A stretch of DNA of 64,000 bases from Profundibacter amoris (lineage in GTDB: Bacteria > Pseudomonadota > Alphaproteobacteria > Rhodobacterales > Rhodobacteraceae), in assembly GCF_003544895.1 (NCBI RefSeq), contig NZ_CP032125.1:2246001-2310000 (forward strand), given 5' to 3'. Each line of letters opens with the position of its first letter. The stretch's first letter is position 1. The position numbers and the translations under genes are program-made. Positions 34,588 through 44,451 of the stretch are shown here, piece by piece. A model generated the notes under the pieces. That model made no database searches. It had not been told where the DNA came from and saw only the letters and a program-made list of their open reading frames with translations.

Positions 34588-34618
34588 GGATTGCCGCAAC
34601 GGCAATCCAAGCTATAGT
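34588..34618 (+). promoter_or_regulatory. Promoter with overlapping 9-bp palindrome upstream of the AEP transporter
   Basis: GGATTGCCG-CAA-CGGCAATCC (34588-34608) is a perfect dyad. Inside its left arm TTGCCG can serve as a -35 element, with TATAGT at 34613-34618 sixteen bases downstream. A protein bound to the dyad would cover the -35 region. Transcription would start near 34625, leaving a leader of about 140 nt. Confidence 0.5.
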
Positions 34619-34647
34619 CGGAGATGACGGGGGGAATTAATTCGGGC

Positions 34648-34690
34648 GAAGCGTCACAAAACCGTAGCATTATTACGGTTTACAGGCTTC
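34648..34690 (+). promoter_or_regulatory. Nested stem-loop in the binding-protein leader
   Basis: Inner arms AAACCGTA/TACGGTTT (34659-34681, 7-nt loop) lie within outer arms GAAGC/GCTTC (34648-34690). It forms a compact hairpin in the predicted 5' leader, about 75 nt before the start codon. It may set mRNA stability or attenuate transcription. Confidence 0.4.
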
Positions 34691-34764
34691 GTTATCACTC
34701 CCTTCCCGCAATGATAAAAATTGAAGCTGAACCAACAGTTGCAAACCAATCCTTGGGAGAAATC

Positions 34765-35784
34765 ATGGAAAAGTCTATTAAAATGCTGGCCACCACTGCC
34801 ATTCTGGCACTGGGCACAGCCACTGCCGCACTGGCCGAAGAACTGACCGTTTACACAGCGGTCGAGGCCGAGGATCTGCCGCGCTACGCCGAAACTTTCA
34901 ACAAAGCCTATCCCGATATCACCATCAACTGGGTGCGCGATTCGACCGGCATCATCACCGCCAAACTTCTGGCGGAAAAGGACAATCCGCAGGCCGACGT
35001 GGTCTGGGGGCTGGCTGGCACATCGCTGCTGCTGCTGAAATCCGAAGGGATGCTGGAACCCTATGCCCCCGCTGGCATGGACAAACTGGACCCTAAATTC
35101 GTGGACAGCGACAACCCGCCCGCATGGGTTGGCATGGATGCCTGGGTCGCCGCCGTTTGCTACAACACGGTCGAGGCCGAAAAGGCCGGCCTGACCCCGC
35201 CAACATCATGGAAAGACCTGACCGATCCGCAGTATGCAGGCCAGATCATCATGCCGAACCCCAATTCATCGGGCACCGGTTTTCTGGACGTTTCCAGCTG
35301 GCTGCAAATGTTCGGCGAGGACGGCGGCTGGGCCTATATGGACGCGCTGCATGAAAATATCGCGCGTTATACACACTCCGGCTCCAAGCCGTGTAAACTG
35401 GCCGCGGCCGGTGAAATCCCGATCGGTATTTCCTTTGCATTCCGTGGGGCCAAATCCAAAGCCGCCGGTGCGCCGCTGGAAATCATCGTGCCAAGCGAAG
35501 GCGTGGGCTGGGAGATGGAAGCAACCGCGATCATCGCCGGAACCGCACATCAGGAAGCCGCGCAAAAGCTGGTTGATTTCTCGGTCTCGATGGACGCGAT
35601 GCAGATGTATAATCAGGGCTATGCCGTGGTTGCCATCCCGGGCGTGGCCAAACCGGTGGAATATTTCCCCGAAGGTCTGGTTGACGCGATGATCGACAAT
35701 GATTTTGAATGGGCCGCCAACAACCGGGCCACCATTCTGGCCGAATGGCAGAAACGCTATGACGGTAAATCCGACCCGAAATAG
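34765..35784 (+). CDS. Periplasmic AEP-binding protein of an ABC importer (PhnS/AepX type)
   Basis: 339 residues. A Sec signal ends at ALA-EE (24/25), followed by an iron/thiamine-type (class F/D) binding fold: LTVYTAVEAEDLPRYAETF, DVVWGLAGTSLLL, NSSGTGF and AFRGAKSKAAGAP. This matches the family annotated as 2-aminoethylphosphonate-binding (TIGR03261; called AepX in recent work). The open frame begins earlier, but the ATG at 34765 has GGGAGA and starts the signal peptide. It follows phnWX, with its own predicted promoter. Confidence 0.88.
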   Translation: MEKSIKMLATTAILALGTATAALAEELTVYTAVEAEDLPRYAETFNKAYPDITINWVRDSTGIITAKLLAEKDNPQADVVWGLAGTSLLLLKSEGMLEPYAPAGMDKLDPKFVDSDNPPAWVGMDAWVAAVCYNTVEAEKAGLTPPTSWKDLTDPQYAGQIIMPNPNSSGTGFLDVSSWLQMFGEDGGWAYMDALHENIARYTHSGSKPCKLAAAGEIPIGISFAFRGAKSKAAGAPLEIIVPSEGVGWEMEATAIIAGTAHQEAAQKLVDFSVSMDAMQMYNQGYAVVAIPGVAKPVEYFPEGLVDAMIDNDFEWAANNRATILAEWQKRYDGKSDPK

Positions 35785-35797
35785 CGCCTTGAATACT

Positions 35798-35828
35798 GCG
35801 AGGGGCCACAGCGGCCCTTCGCTTTTTT
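35798..35828 (+). terminator. Intra-operon terminator after the binding-protein gene
   Basis: GCGAGGGGCC/GGCCCTTCGC, a 10-bp stem with one G-U pair and a 5-nt loop, followed directly by TTTTTTC. It is a textbook intrinsic terminator, 14 bases after the stop and 36 before the ATPase gene. Confidence 0.8.
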
Positions 35829-35863
35829 CTAAACATACCAATATATTACCCTAGGACCGCCCC

Positions 35864-36961
35864 GTGATAAAACCGGCTGACAACGTCTATCTGAGCATTC
35901 GAAACCTGTGGAAAGCCTTTGGCGATTTTCTGGCCTTGAAAGACATCTCTCTGGATATCAACGATGGCGAACTTGTCTGCTTCCTTGGCCCGTCGGGCTG
36001 TGGCAAAACCACCCTGTTGCGCGCCATTGCAGGGCTTGACCTGCAAACACGCGGCACGGTTATTCAGGACGGCAAGGACGTGTCGAACCTGCCCCCGTCT
36101 ATGCGGGATTTCGGCATTGTGTTCCAGTCCTACGCGCTGTTCCCCAACCTGACGATTGAAAAAAACATCGCCTTCGGTCTGGAAAATACAAACCGCAGCA
36201 AACCCGAGATAAACGCCCGTGTGGCCGAATTGCTGGAACTGGTCGGTCTGCCTGAACAAGGCAGCAAATACCCCGCCCAACTGTCCGGCGGCCAGCAACA
36301 GCGCATCGCGCTGGCGCGTGCGATTGCCACCAGTCCGGGCCTGTTGCTGCTGGACGAACCGCTGTCGGCGCTGGACGCCAAGGTGCGGGTCTACCTGCGC
36401 CACGAAATCAAGGATCTGCAACGCAAACTGGGCGTCACCACCGTGATGGTCACCCATGATCAGGAAGAGGCGCTGGCACTGGCCGACCGCATCGTGGTGA
36501 TGGATCAGGGCACGATTGAACAGGTCGGCACCCCGACCCAGATTTACCGCGAACCGGCCAGCCTGTTTGTCGCCGATTTCATTGGCGAGATGAACCAGAT
36601 CACCGCCGCAGCCGCCAGCCCCGACAGTGTTTCCATCGGCGGCCGCACCCTGACCAGCCGCAGCCATTCGTTTGTCAAAGGCGCCGGTGTTATCGCCGCC
36701 ATCCGGCCCGAGGACATCATTCCGCATGGCAAAGACACCCCCGCTGATGCGGCCAACACCCTGACGGTGCGGATGGGGGATATGGAATTTCTGGGCGCCT
36801 TCTGGCGGTGCCGTTTGCAGCACGAAATATTCGGCGAACATGAACTGATTGCCGATTTTTCAATCAACGCCGTGCGGCGGCTGGATCTGGCCGAGGGCAG
36901 GGATATTTCGATTGAGCTGCCCGCCAGCCGCCTGATGGTTTTCACACCGGCAGAGGCGTAG
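35864..36961 (+). CDS. AEP ABC transporter ATPase (PhnT/AepV type)
   Basis: 365 residues. Walker A GPSGCGKT is at 42-49, signature LSGGQQQR near 143, Walker B LLLLDEP near 163, and a C-terminal TOBE-like domain starts at about 270. This is the usual form for spermidine/iron/AEP importers. The start is a GTG at 35864. The permease gene begins 4 bp after its stop. It powers import of AEP together with the flanking genes. Confidence 0.88.
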   Translation: MIKPADNVYLSIRNLWKAFGDFLALKDISLDINDGELVCFLGPSGCGKTTLLRAIAGLDLQTRGTVIQDGKDVSNLPPSMRDFGIVFQSYALFPNLTIEKNIAFGLENTNRSKPEINARVAELLELVGLPEQGSKYPAQLSGGQQQRIALARAIATSPGLLLLDEPLSALDAKVRVYLRHEIKDLQRKLGVTTVMVTHDQEEALALADRIVVMDQGTIEQVGTPTQIYREPASLFVADFIGEMNQITAAAASPDSVSIGGRTLTSRSHSFVKGAGVIAAIRPEDIIPHGKDTPADAANTLTVRMGDMEFLGAFWRCRLQHEIFGEHELIADFSINAVRRLDLAEGRDISIELPASRLMVFTPAEA

Positions 36962-36965
36962 CACG

Positions 36966-38975
36966 ATGAGCATCACCGACACCCTGCCCGATGGCCCCAA
37001 GATCAAAGGCAAGCTAAGCAAGGACGACCTGATCATGCGCGGCGGCATGATCGTAATCGCGCTCTACCTGTTAATCGCGCTGGTGCTGCCGTTATATGCG
37101 ATGCTGTCGAAATCCTTTTCGATCTACACGATTGATCTGGCGGCTTACGAGTTGCAGGTTTCAGACGAAAACGGTGTATTCTCGGGCGACATCACCACCC
37201 CGGCCGCGCTGAATGAAAAATATGGTGTCTATACCGCGCAAGACCTTAGCACCGGATCCGACGGGCGGCTTGCCCTGACCAAATTCTTCCCCGATTTCAG
37301 TTTCCGCAGCCCCGTGATGTATAAAATCCGCAACACCACGGCGGATGGGCGGTTTCTGGTGGGATCAACCCTGCATACCGGCACCGACTGGCTGGAACTT
37401 ACAAGCAACGATTTTCGCCGCGTGCAACTGCGCCCCATCAAGGCCACGGGTGTCAGCAACTTTATCAACTATTTCTCCACCCCCGCCTTGTTTAATTCGA
37501 TCAAGAATTCCCTGTTCATCGCCACCATCAGCACGGTTATCACAGTCTCGCTTGCCTTCTGGTTTGCCTATGCGCTGAACCGGTCGTGTATGCGCTTCAA
37601 GGGGGCGTTCCGGCTGATTGCTATGGCCCCCATTCTGGTGCCCTCCCTGCTGCCCGGCATCGCGCTGGTCTATCTGTTCGGCAATCAGGGGATCATGAGG
37701 GAACTGTTGTTCGGGGCCAGTATCTATGGGCCAATCGGCATCGTCATCGGTTCCGTCTTTTTCACCTTCCCGCATGCCTTCCTGATCATATCCACCGCGC
37801 TGGCCATATCCGACGGCCGCCTGTACGAGGCCGCCATATCCCTGCGTGCCAGCCCGTGGCGCACCTTCTGGACCGTGACCATTCCGGCGGCGCGCTACGG
37901 GCTGATTTCGGCGGCCTTTGTGGTGTTCAATCTGGTGATCACCGATTTCGGCCTGCCCAAGGTGATCGGCGGGCAATTCAACGTGCTGGCGGTGGACATC
38001 TATAAACAGGTGATTGGCCAGCAGAATTTCGAGATGGGCGCGGTGGTATCCGTGGTGCTGGTGATCCCGGCGATTTTCGCCTTTGGTATTGATCGCTATG
38101 TCCAAAGCAAACAAGTGGCCCAGCTATCGGCGCGCTCGGTCCCCTACCAGCCGACGCCAAACAGCAAGACCGACAACTTCTTTTTCGCCTACTCGACATT
38201 GGTGGCGCTGTTCATCGTCGGCATCCTTGCCATCTGCCAATATGCGGCGCTGATCAAGTTCTGGCCCTATGACCTGTCGCTTAGCCTGAACAACTACCAG
38301 TTCGACAAAATGGACGGCGGTGGCTGGAAATCCTATTTCAATTCGATCCGGCTGGGGCTGTTGACGGCGGTCATTGGCACATCGGTAATCTTTTTCGGCG
38401 CCTATCTGGTGGAAAAATCCAGCGGCTTCAAAACCGGACGGTCAATCTTCCAGATGTTCGCAATGCTGCCGATGGCCATTCCGGGCATGGTGCTGGGGCT
38501 GGCCTATATTTTCTTTTTCAACAACCCCGACAACCCGCTGAACGTGATCTACGGCACCATGACCATTCTTGTGGTCTGCACCGTCACCCACTTTTATACC
38601 GTATCGCACCTGACAGCGGTAACCGCCCTGAAACAGATCGACCGCGAGTTTGAATCCGTTTCCGCATCTCTGAAACAGCCCACCATGAAGCTGTTCACGC
38701 GGGTCACCGTGCCGGTGTCCCTGCCTGCTATTCTGGATATCTCGATCTATCTGTTCGTCAACGCGATGACCACGGTGTCAGCCGTAGTGTTCCTGTATTC
38801 GCCCAAAACCACGCTGGCCTCGGTGGCGGTGCTGAATATGGATGACGCGGGCGATATTGCGCCGGCGGCGGCAATGGGGATGATGATCTTTTACACCACG
38901 GCTGCGGCAAAAATCCTGCATCTGATCCTGTCAAAGGGGCTGTTGAAACGTACGCAAGCGTGGAAAAACAGATAG
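36966..38975 (+). CDS. AEP ABC transporter permease, two domains fused (PhnU/AepW type)
   Basis: 669 residues. Two complete binding-protein-dependent permease domains lie in one chain: EAA-like loops fall near YEAAISLRASPWRTFWTV (residue about 285) and FESVSASLKQPTMKLFTRV (about 565). Between the first helix and the first permease domain is a soluble, presumably periplasmic segment of roughly 110 residues (about 55-165), unusual for such permeases. With the ATPase and binding protein it completes the importer. Confidence 0.88.
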   Translation: MSITDTLPDGPKIKGKLSKDDLIMRGGMIVIALYLLIALVLPLYAMLSKSFSIYTIDLAAYELQVSDENGVFSGDITTPAALNEKYGVYTAQDLSTGSDGRLALTKFFPDFSFRSPVMYKIRNTTADGRFLVGSTLHTGTDWLELTSNDFRRVQLRPIKATGVSNFINYFSTPALFNSIKNSLFIATISTVITVSLAFWFAYALNRSCMRFKGAFRLIAMAPILVPSLLPGIALVYLFGNQGIMRELLFGASIYGPIGIVIGSVFFTFPHAFLIISTALAISDGRLYEAAISLRASPWRTFWTVTIPAARYGLISAAFVVFNLVITDFGLPKVIGGQFNVLAVDIYKQVIGQQNFEMGAVVSVVLVIPAIFAFGIDRYVQSKQVAQLSARSVPYQPTPNSKTDNFFFAYSTLVALFIVGILAICQYAALIKFWPYDLSLSLNNYQFDKMDGGGWKSYFNSIRLGLLTAVIGTSVIFFGAYLVEKSSGFKTGRSIFQMFAMLPMAIPGMVLGLAYIFFFNNPDNPLNVIYGTMTILVVCTVTHFYTVSHLTAVTALKQIDREFESVSASLKQPTMKLFTRVTVPVSLPAILDISIYLFVNAMTTVSAVVFLYSPKTTLASVAVLNMDDAGDIAPAAAMGMMIFYTTAAAKILHLILSKGLLKRTQAWKNR

Positions 38976-39255
38976 GTCCGTGACAAAGATCTGTAGGGAA
39001 TTCACCCTGTGATTGCATTTAAACAACATGGACACGTTTCCGGTTTGCGGCCCAATACAGATGAATAATGCTTACTGTATATAGGTGGCCAACCACCGGC
39101 CGCCCCAAGAATTGGTGTGGTGTTGCGGATTATACACATAAGCAACCCCCATCAACCACTTGATTCTTGAAATAAAAATCAGGTTACTGCATTGTCTCGG
39201 ATAATTGGGCGAATAGAGACCCGTAACCGAGTAGTGATCAGAGAGGCAGGTCACA
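38976..39255. other. Intergenic region between AEP and tad loci
   Basis: 280 bp without a gene. It has a small hairpin-forming GGTGG-N4-CCACC (near 39085) but no clear terminator for the AEP operon. I searched it for a small Flp pilin frame and found none. The promoter of the tad operon probably lies in its AT-rich right half. Confidence 0.5.
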
Positions 39256-40668
39256 ATGAAAATGAATAAATTTATCCAGGCAGCCCTATTGGGTTTTGCC
39301 GTTACTGTTACAACAGTTCCAGCACCCGCTGGGGCTGAAACCCTTCGCGTAATGCGCGGGGCAACATCCAGCGCATTGAATGTACCTATGAACAGCGCCG
39401 TGGTTGTTGAAAGCGACGTTCCTTTTGGCGAACTATCCATCGCCAACCCGGGGATCGCCGATATTTCGACATTGTCAGACCGTAATATATATGTGCTGGG
39501 CAAAATGCCCGGACGCACCACTCTGACACTTTTGGGCGCCGATGGCAGCCTGATCGCCAATGTCGATGTGCAGGTCACCCCTGACATGCGCGAATTCAAG
39601 GAACGCCTGCGGCAGATCCTGCCCGGCGAGCCGATTGAAGTGCGCACAGCCAATGACGGTATCGTCCTGTCCGGCACCGTATCCAGCGCTGCAAAACTGG
39701 ATCGCGCACTTGATCTGGCCAGCCGCTATGCACCTGACCGTATTTCCAACCTGATGAGCGTTGGCGGAACACAGCAAGTTATGCTGAAGGTCCGTTTTGC
39801 TGAAATGAGCCGCTCGGTCAGCAAGCAGCTTTCGGGTGGTTTGGTCTTTGATGGATCACAAACCCATCTTGGTGGTGGTTCCGGTGGTCTGGTCGGAACC
39901 CCGACCCCCGACCCTATAACCGGTCTGCCTAATATCGTTACGGCCTATGGTCTGAGCACGACAGCAGCGGGCGGTGTCATTTTCTCGGGCACGCGTTTAA
40001 GCGTCATGCTTGAAGCCCTTGAAAGCAAGGGGATTGTACGCACCTTGGCCGAGCCAAACCTGATTGCCCTATCCGGGCAAGAGGCAACATTTCTTGCCGG
40101 TGGGGAAATTCCTGTTCCTGCACCGCAGGACAACGGCACCATCACTATTCAGTATAAACCCTTTGGTGTTCAGTTGAACTTTACCCCGCGGGTGGTCGAT
40201 GGCGATATCATCAATATCTCGATGAAAGCTTCAGTCAGTTCGATTGACCCGACGCAAACTGCACCGGTTGGTGGCAATCTAACAGCTGTTGGTTTCCGCA
40301 CACGCGAAACATAAACAACAGTTGAAATGCGCGATGGTGACAGTTTTGCCATTGCCGGGCTGCTTCAGGATGATTTCCGCGATAACAACTCGCAGGTTCC
40401 ATGGTTGGGGGACATCCCGATCCTGGGCGCCCTGTTCCGCAGCACGGAATACCAAAGAAACCAGTCTGAATTGGTGATCATCATCACCCCGCATCTGGTA
40501 ACCCCGACCCGGGGCGAAGCGCTGGCCTTGCCAACGGATCGCATTCGCATCCCGACTGAAAACGAGCTGTTCCTGAATGGTCGCGTAGCAGGCAAACGCC
40601 TGACAGGCGCCGCCGGCGAAGTTGCCCGGCAGGATTTCACCGGCTCCTATGGCTATGTGATGGAGTAG
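39256..40668 (+). pseudogene. cpaC: Tad pilus secretin CpaC/RcpA interrupted by an in-frame stop
   Basis: The frame encodes an outer-membrane secretin: signal peptide to AGA (27), pilus-assembly N-domain (SDVPFGELSIANPGIADIS), BON-like segment, and secretin core (QQVMLKVRFAEMSRSV to VVDGDIINISMKASVSS). At 40312-40314 a TAA follows RTRET. The same frame then continues TTVEMRDGDSFAIAGLLQDDF, WLGDIPILGALFRS and ELVIIITPHLV to 40668. Those last 118 codons hold the conserved end of the secretin barrel, so the 352-residue product would lack it. A single A-to-T change of AAA would create the stop. Sequencing error is the main alternative. Confidence 0.85.
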
Positions 40669-40672
40669 GACT

Positions 40673-41341
40673 ATGAAAACCAACATGAAAATCATCCTGA
40701 CCGTTGCAAGCGTTGCCGCTTTGGCCGGTTGTTCCAAGGAAACCCTGATCACTGAATCTTTCTTTGCCGAAGCCGGCGCGGAACTGGACGAAGGTGGTTT
40801 TGGCAACCCGACAATGAACAATTTGCTGGTCCAGACCGGGCAGCGGAACTACGCGGTCAACCTGACCAAACGCTTTGCAGCCGAGGTCCCCTCGACAGTG
40901 AACTTTGCTTTTAACAGCGCACAACTGGATGCAACAGCACAGGCCGCGTTGATGAAGCAGGCAAACTGGATCCGCCAATTCCCCGAGGTCCGCTTCCGGG
41001 TCTATGGCCACACGGATCTGGTCGGCAGCAACGCCTATAACAAACGTCTGGGCCTGCGCCGCGCACGCGCTGTTGTGAACTTCCTTGTCCGTCAGGGCAT
41101 CAGTCGCAAACGGCTCGAGGCAGTCGCATCCTTTGGCGAAACACGGCCAATTGTTGTGACAACGGGCCAGGAACGGCGCAATCGTCGCACCGTGACCGAG
41201 GTTTCCGGCTTTGTGAAGAATAACCCGCTGATCCTGGACGGGAAATATGCCCAGGTTGTTTACCGCGAGTATGTCGAGAGCGCGACCGAGTTCCCGACGA
41301 CAAAGGACACTGGTGATGCCGCAGGGAACAGCGGCGGATAA
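40673..41341 (+). CDS. OmpA-family lipoprotein of the tad locus
   Basis: 222 residues. The lipobox LAGC has Cys at 20, and the C-terminal half is an OmpA peptidoglycan-binding domain (VNFAFNSAQLDATAQAAL, VYGHTDLVGSNAYNKRLGLRRA). A gene of this type between cpaC and cpaE is usual in alphaproteobacterial tad loci and may anchor the pilus machine to the wall. It starts 4 bp after the secretin stop. A terminator follows. Confidence 0.85.
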   Translation: MKTNMKIILTVASVAALAGCSKETLITESFFAEAGAELDEGGFGNPTMNNLLVQTGQRNYAVNLTKRFAAEVPSTVNFAFNSAQLDATAQAALMKQANWIRQFPEVRFRVYGHTDLVGSNAYNKRLGLRRARAVVNFLVRQGISRKRLEAVASFGETRPIVVTTGQERRNRRTVTEVSGFVKNNPLILDGKYAQVVYREYVESATEFPTTKDTGDAAGNSGG

Positions 41342-41746
41342 ATCCAAAATCCACCTGATATTAAGACGGCCGTCCGGGTTAAATCGGGCGGCCATTTTGT
41401 GCCGACCTTGCGTATAATCCCTTAACAGAATGGGCCGCATTTCGTAGGATTGTTGTGCAAGGCGACTTGTAATCGGCCGTCAGACGGCAAATCTGTAAAT
41501 CAACAATGAAACCTAATATGTTCTTGTGATGTGTGATATGGACTTCAATTATTCCGTTTGTCGAACAATTACGGCCTTTTAGCCCTAATGTTGCCAATAT
41601 TGTAAGTCAGTTTCACGGCAAATAGGAGCAATTATTGCGCATGCGAATCGCGCAAAAGGGCAATCGCGGCACGGTACCGGATAGGGTTAACCTACTGGTA
41701 TCAATTATATAATCCGCATTCGTCCGTAATAGGAGGACAAGAGGCA
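41342..41746. other. 405-bp intergenic region upstream of cpaE
   Basis: Contains the terminator at 41368-41398, an inverted repeat TTGCGC-N9-GCGCAA (41635-41655), a TATAAT at 41708-41713 without a convincing -35 match, and the strong AGGAGG site before cpaE. It indicates that cpaE onward has its own promoter. Confidence 0.5.
41368..41398 (+). terminator. Terminator after the OmpA-like gene
   Basis: GGCCGTCCG/CGGGCGGCC with one G-U pair and an 8-nt loop, followed by ATTTTGT. It separates cpaC-ompA from cpaE onward. Confidence 0.65.
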
Positions 41747-42997
41747 ATGGAAAACAGTGCGAAGCTACAGCCAGAATCGGCACCTATCGTAGCCTGCACA
41801 GTTTCGCGTGACGTATCGAATTTTGATCTGTTGATCGAGGATATGGAAGCAGAACTGGGTGAAAACTGGGGGGACCTGACATTCGAGGATGCAGCGGTTT
41901 TCCTTGAGCAACCGGATGCAAAATCTCTGGAGTTCATTGCCATTGCCGTCAACGATCAGGACGAAGACGATCTGGATATGATCGGCGATCTGATCACACA
42001 GGCCAATGCCAACAATGTCAAAGTCATCCTGATTGCCGAAGAAGTCAGCCCTGTCGCCCTGCACCAGTTGCTGCGGCTGGGGGCGAATGATTTCATCCCC
42101 TACCCCTTGCCCGACGGCGAACTGCACGAAGCCATCGAGCGGCTGCGTCAACCCGAGCCCGTTGCCCCGGATGCCGGTGTCCCTGACGAGATGCGCAATA
42201 CGCTAAAGGCCACCGGCAATTTTGACGGTGTTGTTCTGCCCGTTCATGGTCTGGCTGGTGGCACAGGTGCTTCGACCCTTGCGGTCAATCTGGCCTGGGA
42301 ACTGGCCAATATCGACAAAAAGAAAGCCCCGCGCGTTTGTCTTCTTGATCTGGACCTGCAATTCGGATCGGTTTCGACCTATCTGGATCTACCGCGGCGC
42401 GAAACAGTTTATGAATTGCTGACCAACACCGAGTCGATGGACAGCGAAAGCTTTATGGCCGCGCTGTTGACCTATGGCGACAAGATGCATGTCTTGACCG
42501 CACCGGCCGATATGCTGCCGCTGGATCTGATCGAACCCGATGATGTGCTTCGCATCATCGAAATGGCCCGCACCAATTTTGACTATGTTGTTATCGACAT
42601 GCCTTCCACGCTTGTCGCCTGGACCGAAACAGTTTTAAGCAAGGCCCATGTTTACTTTGCAACTCTGGAACTGGATATGCGCAGCGCCCAGAATGCCCTG
42701 CGTTTGATCCGCGCCCTGAAATCCGAAGAACTGCCTTACAAAAAACTGCGCTTTGTTCTGAACCGGGCCCCGAAATTCACCGATCTGAACGGCAAATCCC
42801 GCGTCAAGCGATTGGCCGAAAGCCTGGATATCGATATCGAAATCCAGATACCAGACGGTGGCAAAGTGGTTGTGCAAGCCGGTGACCACGGGGTGCCAAT
42901 GGCCGAAACCGCCGCAAAAAACCCGGTTCGTAAAGAATTCACCAAACTTGCCATGTCAATTCACGAGCTTAACGAAGCCGCCGAAGCTGGCCAGTAA
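41747..42997 (+). CDS. cpaE: Tad pilus localisation ATPase CpaE/TadZ
   Basis: 416 residues. A receiver-like N-terminal domain (about 10-135) is followed by a MinD/ParA-type domain. The nucleotide loop is GLAGGTGASTLAVN near 168-180, lacking the usual KGG and GKT lysines, in line with the atypical Walker A of TadZ/CpaE proteins. LLDLDLQFGSVSTYL and YVVIDMPSTL are the other P-loop motifs. It directs the pilus machine to its cell position. AGGAGG precedes the ATG. Confidence 0.9.
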   Translation: MENSAKLQPESAPIVACTVSRDVSNFDLLIEDMEAELGENWGDLTFEDAAVFLEQPDAKSLEFIAIAVNDQDEDDLDMIGDLITQANANNVKVILIAEEVSPVALHQLLRLGANDFIPYPLPDGELHEAIERLRQPEPVAPDAGVPDEMRNTLKATGNFDGVVLPVHGLAGGTGASTLAVNLAWELANIDKKKAPRVCLLDLDLQFGSVSTYLDLPRRETVYELLTNTESMDSESFMAALLTYGDKMHVLTAPADMLPLDLIEPDDVLRIIEMARTNFDYVVIDMPSTLVAWTETVLSKAHVYFATLELDMRSAQNALRLIRALKSEELPYKKLRFVLNRAPKFTDLNGKSRVKRLAESLDIDIEIQIPDGGKVVVQAGDHGVPMAETAAKNPVRKEFTKLAMSIHELNEAAEAGQ

Positions 42998-43017
42998 AGT
43001 AGAAAAGGGAATACAGA

Positions 43018-44445
43018 ATGTTCTCGCGTTACAAGAAAACAGGGTCCAAAGACTCTTCCCAGTCGGTTGCCGCAAAGCCCGCTGCCAACAAGCCTGATGA
43101 TGCATCCCATTCGCTGCGCAAGGCCGCAAAGGCCCCCGCATCGGCCGCTGTGCCCGACAAAGAGCTGAAGCGCAAAGAGCGCTTGGCAGAAGTCCGTCTG
43201 CAATTGCATCAGGAATTGCTGGATAGCCTTAACCTGTCTGCATTGGAAAATGCGGCAGAATCAGATTTGCGCAACGAAATCACCGCCATCGCCTCCGAAG
43301 CGCTGGAAGAAATGAACGTGGTGCTGACCCGCGACGAGCGCACCCATCTTTATCAGCAACTGTTCGACGAAGTGACGGGCCTTGGCCCGATCGAGCCTTT
43401 GCTGAAAGATCCGACCGTCAACGATATTCTGATCAATGGCCCGAACCAGATTTTCGTGGAACGCGACGGTAAACTTGAGATAAGCGACATCACCTTCAAG
43501 GATGAACGCCACCTGCTGCGCATCATCGACAAAATCGTGTCCGCCGTGGGCCGGCGCGTCGATGAATCCAATCCCTATGTGGATGCCCGTCTGGCCGATG
43601 GCTCGCGTTTCAACGCGATGGTGCCGCCGATTGCGGTTGATGGCTCGCTGGTGTCCATTCGTAAGTTTAAAAAGGACAAACTGGGCATTGATGATCTGGT
43701 CGCCTTTGGGGCCTTTTCCGAAGAAATGGCTGCCTACCTTCAGGCCGCCGTGGCCTGCCGCCTTAACATCGTTGTTTCCGGCGGTACCGGATCCGGTAAA
43801 ACCACCACCCTGAACGCGCTGTCGTCCTTTATCGACAACGCCGAACGTATCCTGACAATCGAGGATACGGCGGAACTTCAATTGCAACAGGTCCATGTGG
43901 GCCGGATGGAAAGTCGCCCGCCAAATGTTGAAGGCAAAGGCGAGGTTTCACCGCGCGACTGTCTGAAAAACGCCCTGCGGATGCGTCCTGACCGGATTAT
44001 CGTGGGGGAAACGCGTGGCGAAGAAGTGATCGACATGTTGCAGGCCATGAACACCGGCCACGATGGCTCGATGACCACGATCCACGCCAACTCGGCGCGC
44101 GATGGTGTGTCGCGGATGGAAAACATGATCGCGATGTCGGGCATCGAAATGCCGCTGAAAGCGGTGCGCAGCCAGATTTCCTCGGCTGTGAACCTGATTG
44201 TGCAGATCAGCCGTTTGCAGGATGGCTCGCGCCGGATGACATCGGTTACGGAAATCACCGGGATGGAGGGCGAAGTGATCTCGATGCAGGAAGTGTTCAA
44301 ATTCCAGCGCGTCGGCCTGACCCCGGAAAACAAGATCCTTGGCCATTTCACAGCCACCGGCGTGCGCTCGCACTATTCCGAACGCTTCCGCATGTGGGGC
44401 TATGATCTGCCTGCATCCTTGTTCGAACCTTTTGTGGCGGAGTAA
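43018..44445 (+). CDS. cpaF: Tad pilus secretion ATPase CpaF/TadA
   Basis: 475 residues of the type II/IV secretion ATPase family. A variable basic N-terminus precedes the N-domain ([24 protein letters not shown]), Walker [11 protein letters not shown] near 256, the Asp box ([13 protein letters not shown]), Walker B ([16 protein letters not shown]) and the His box ([19 protein letters not shown]). It drives pilin polymerisation and retraction from the cytoplasm. It starts 20 bp after cpaE. Confidence 0.95.
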   Translation: MFSRYKKTGSKDSSQSVAAKPAANKPDDASHSLRKAAKAPASAAVPDKELKRKERLAEVRLQLHQELLDSLNLSALENAAESDLRNEITAIASEALEEMNVVLTRDERTHLYQQLFDEVTGLGPIEPLLKDPTVNDILINGPNQIFVERDGKLEISDITFKDERHLLRIIDKIVSAVGRRVDESNPYVDARLADGSRFNAMVPPIAVDGSLVSIRKFKKDKLGIDDLVAFGAFSEEMAAYLQAAVACRLNIVVSGGTGSGKTTTLNALSSFIDNAERILTIEDTAELQLQQVHVGRMESRPPNVEGKGEVSPRDCLKNALRMRPDRIIVGETRGEEVIDMLQAMNTGHDGSMTTIHANSARDGVSRMENMIAMSGIEMPLKAVRSQISSAVNLIVQISRLQDGSRRMTSVTEITGMEGEVISMQEVFKFQRVGLTPENKILGHFTATGVRSHYSERFRMWGYDLPASLFEPFVAE

Positions 44446-44451
44446 TACACA

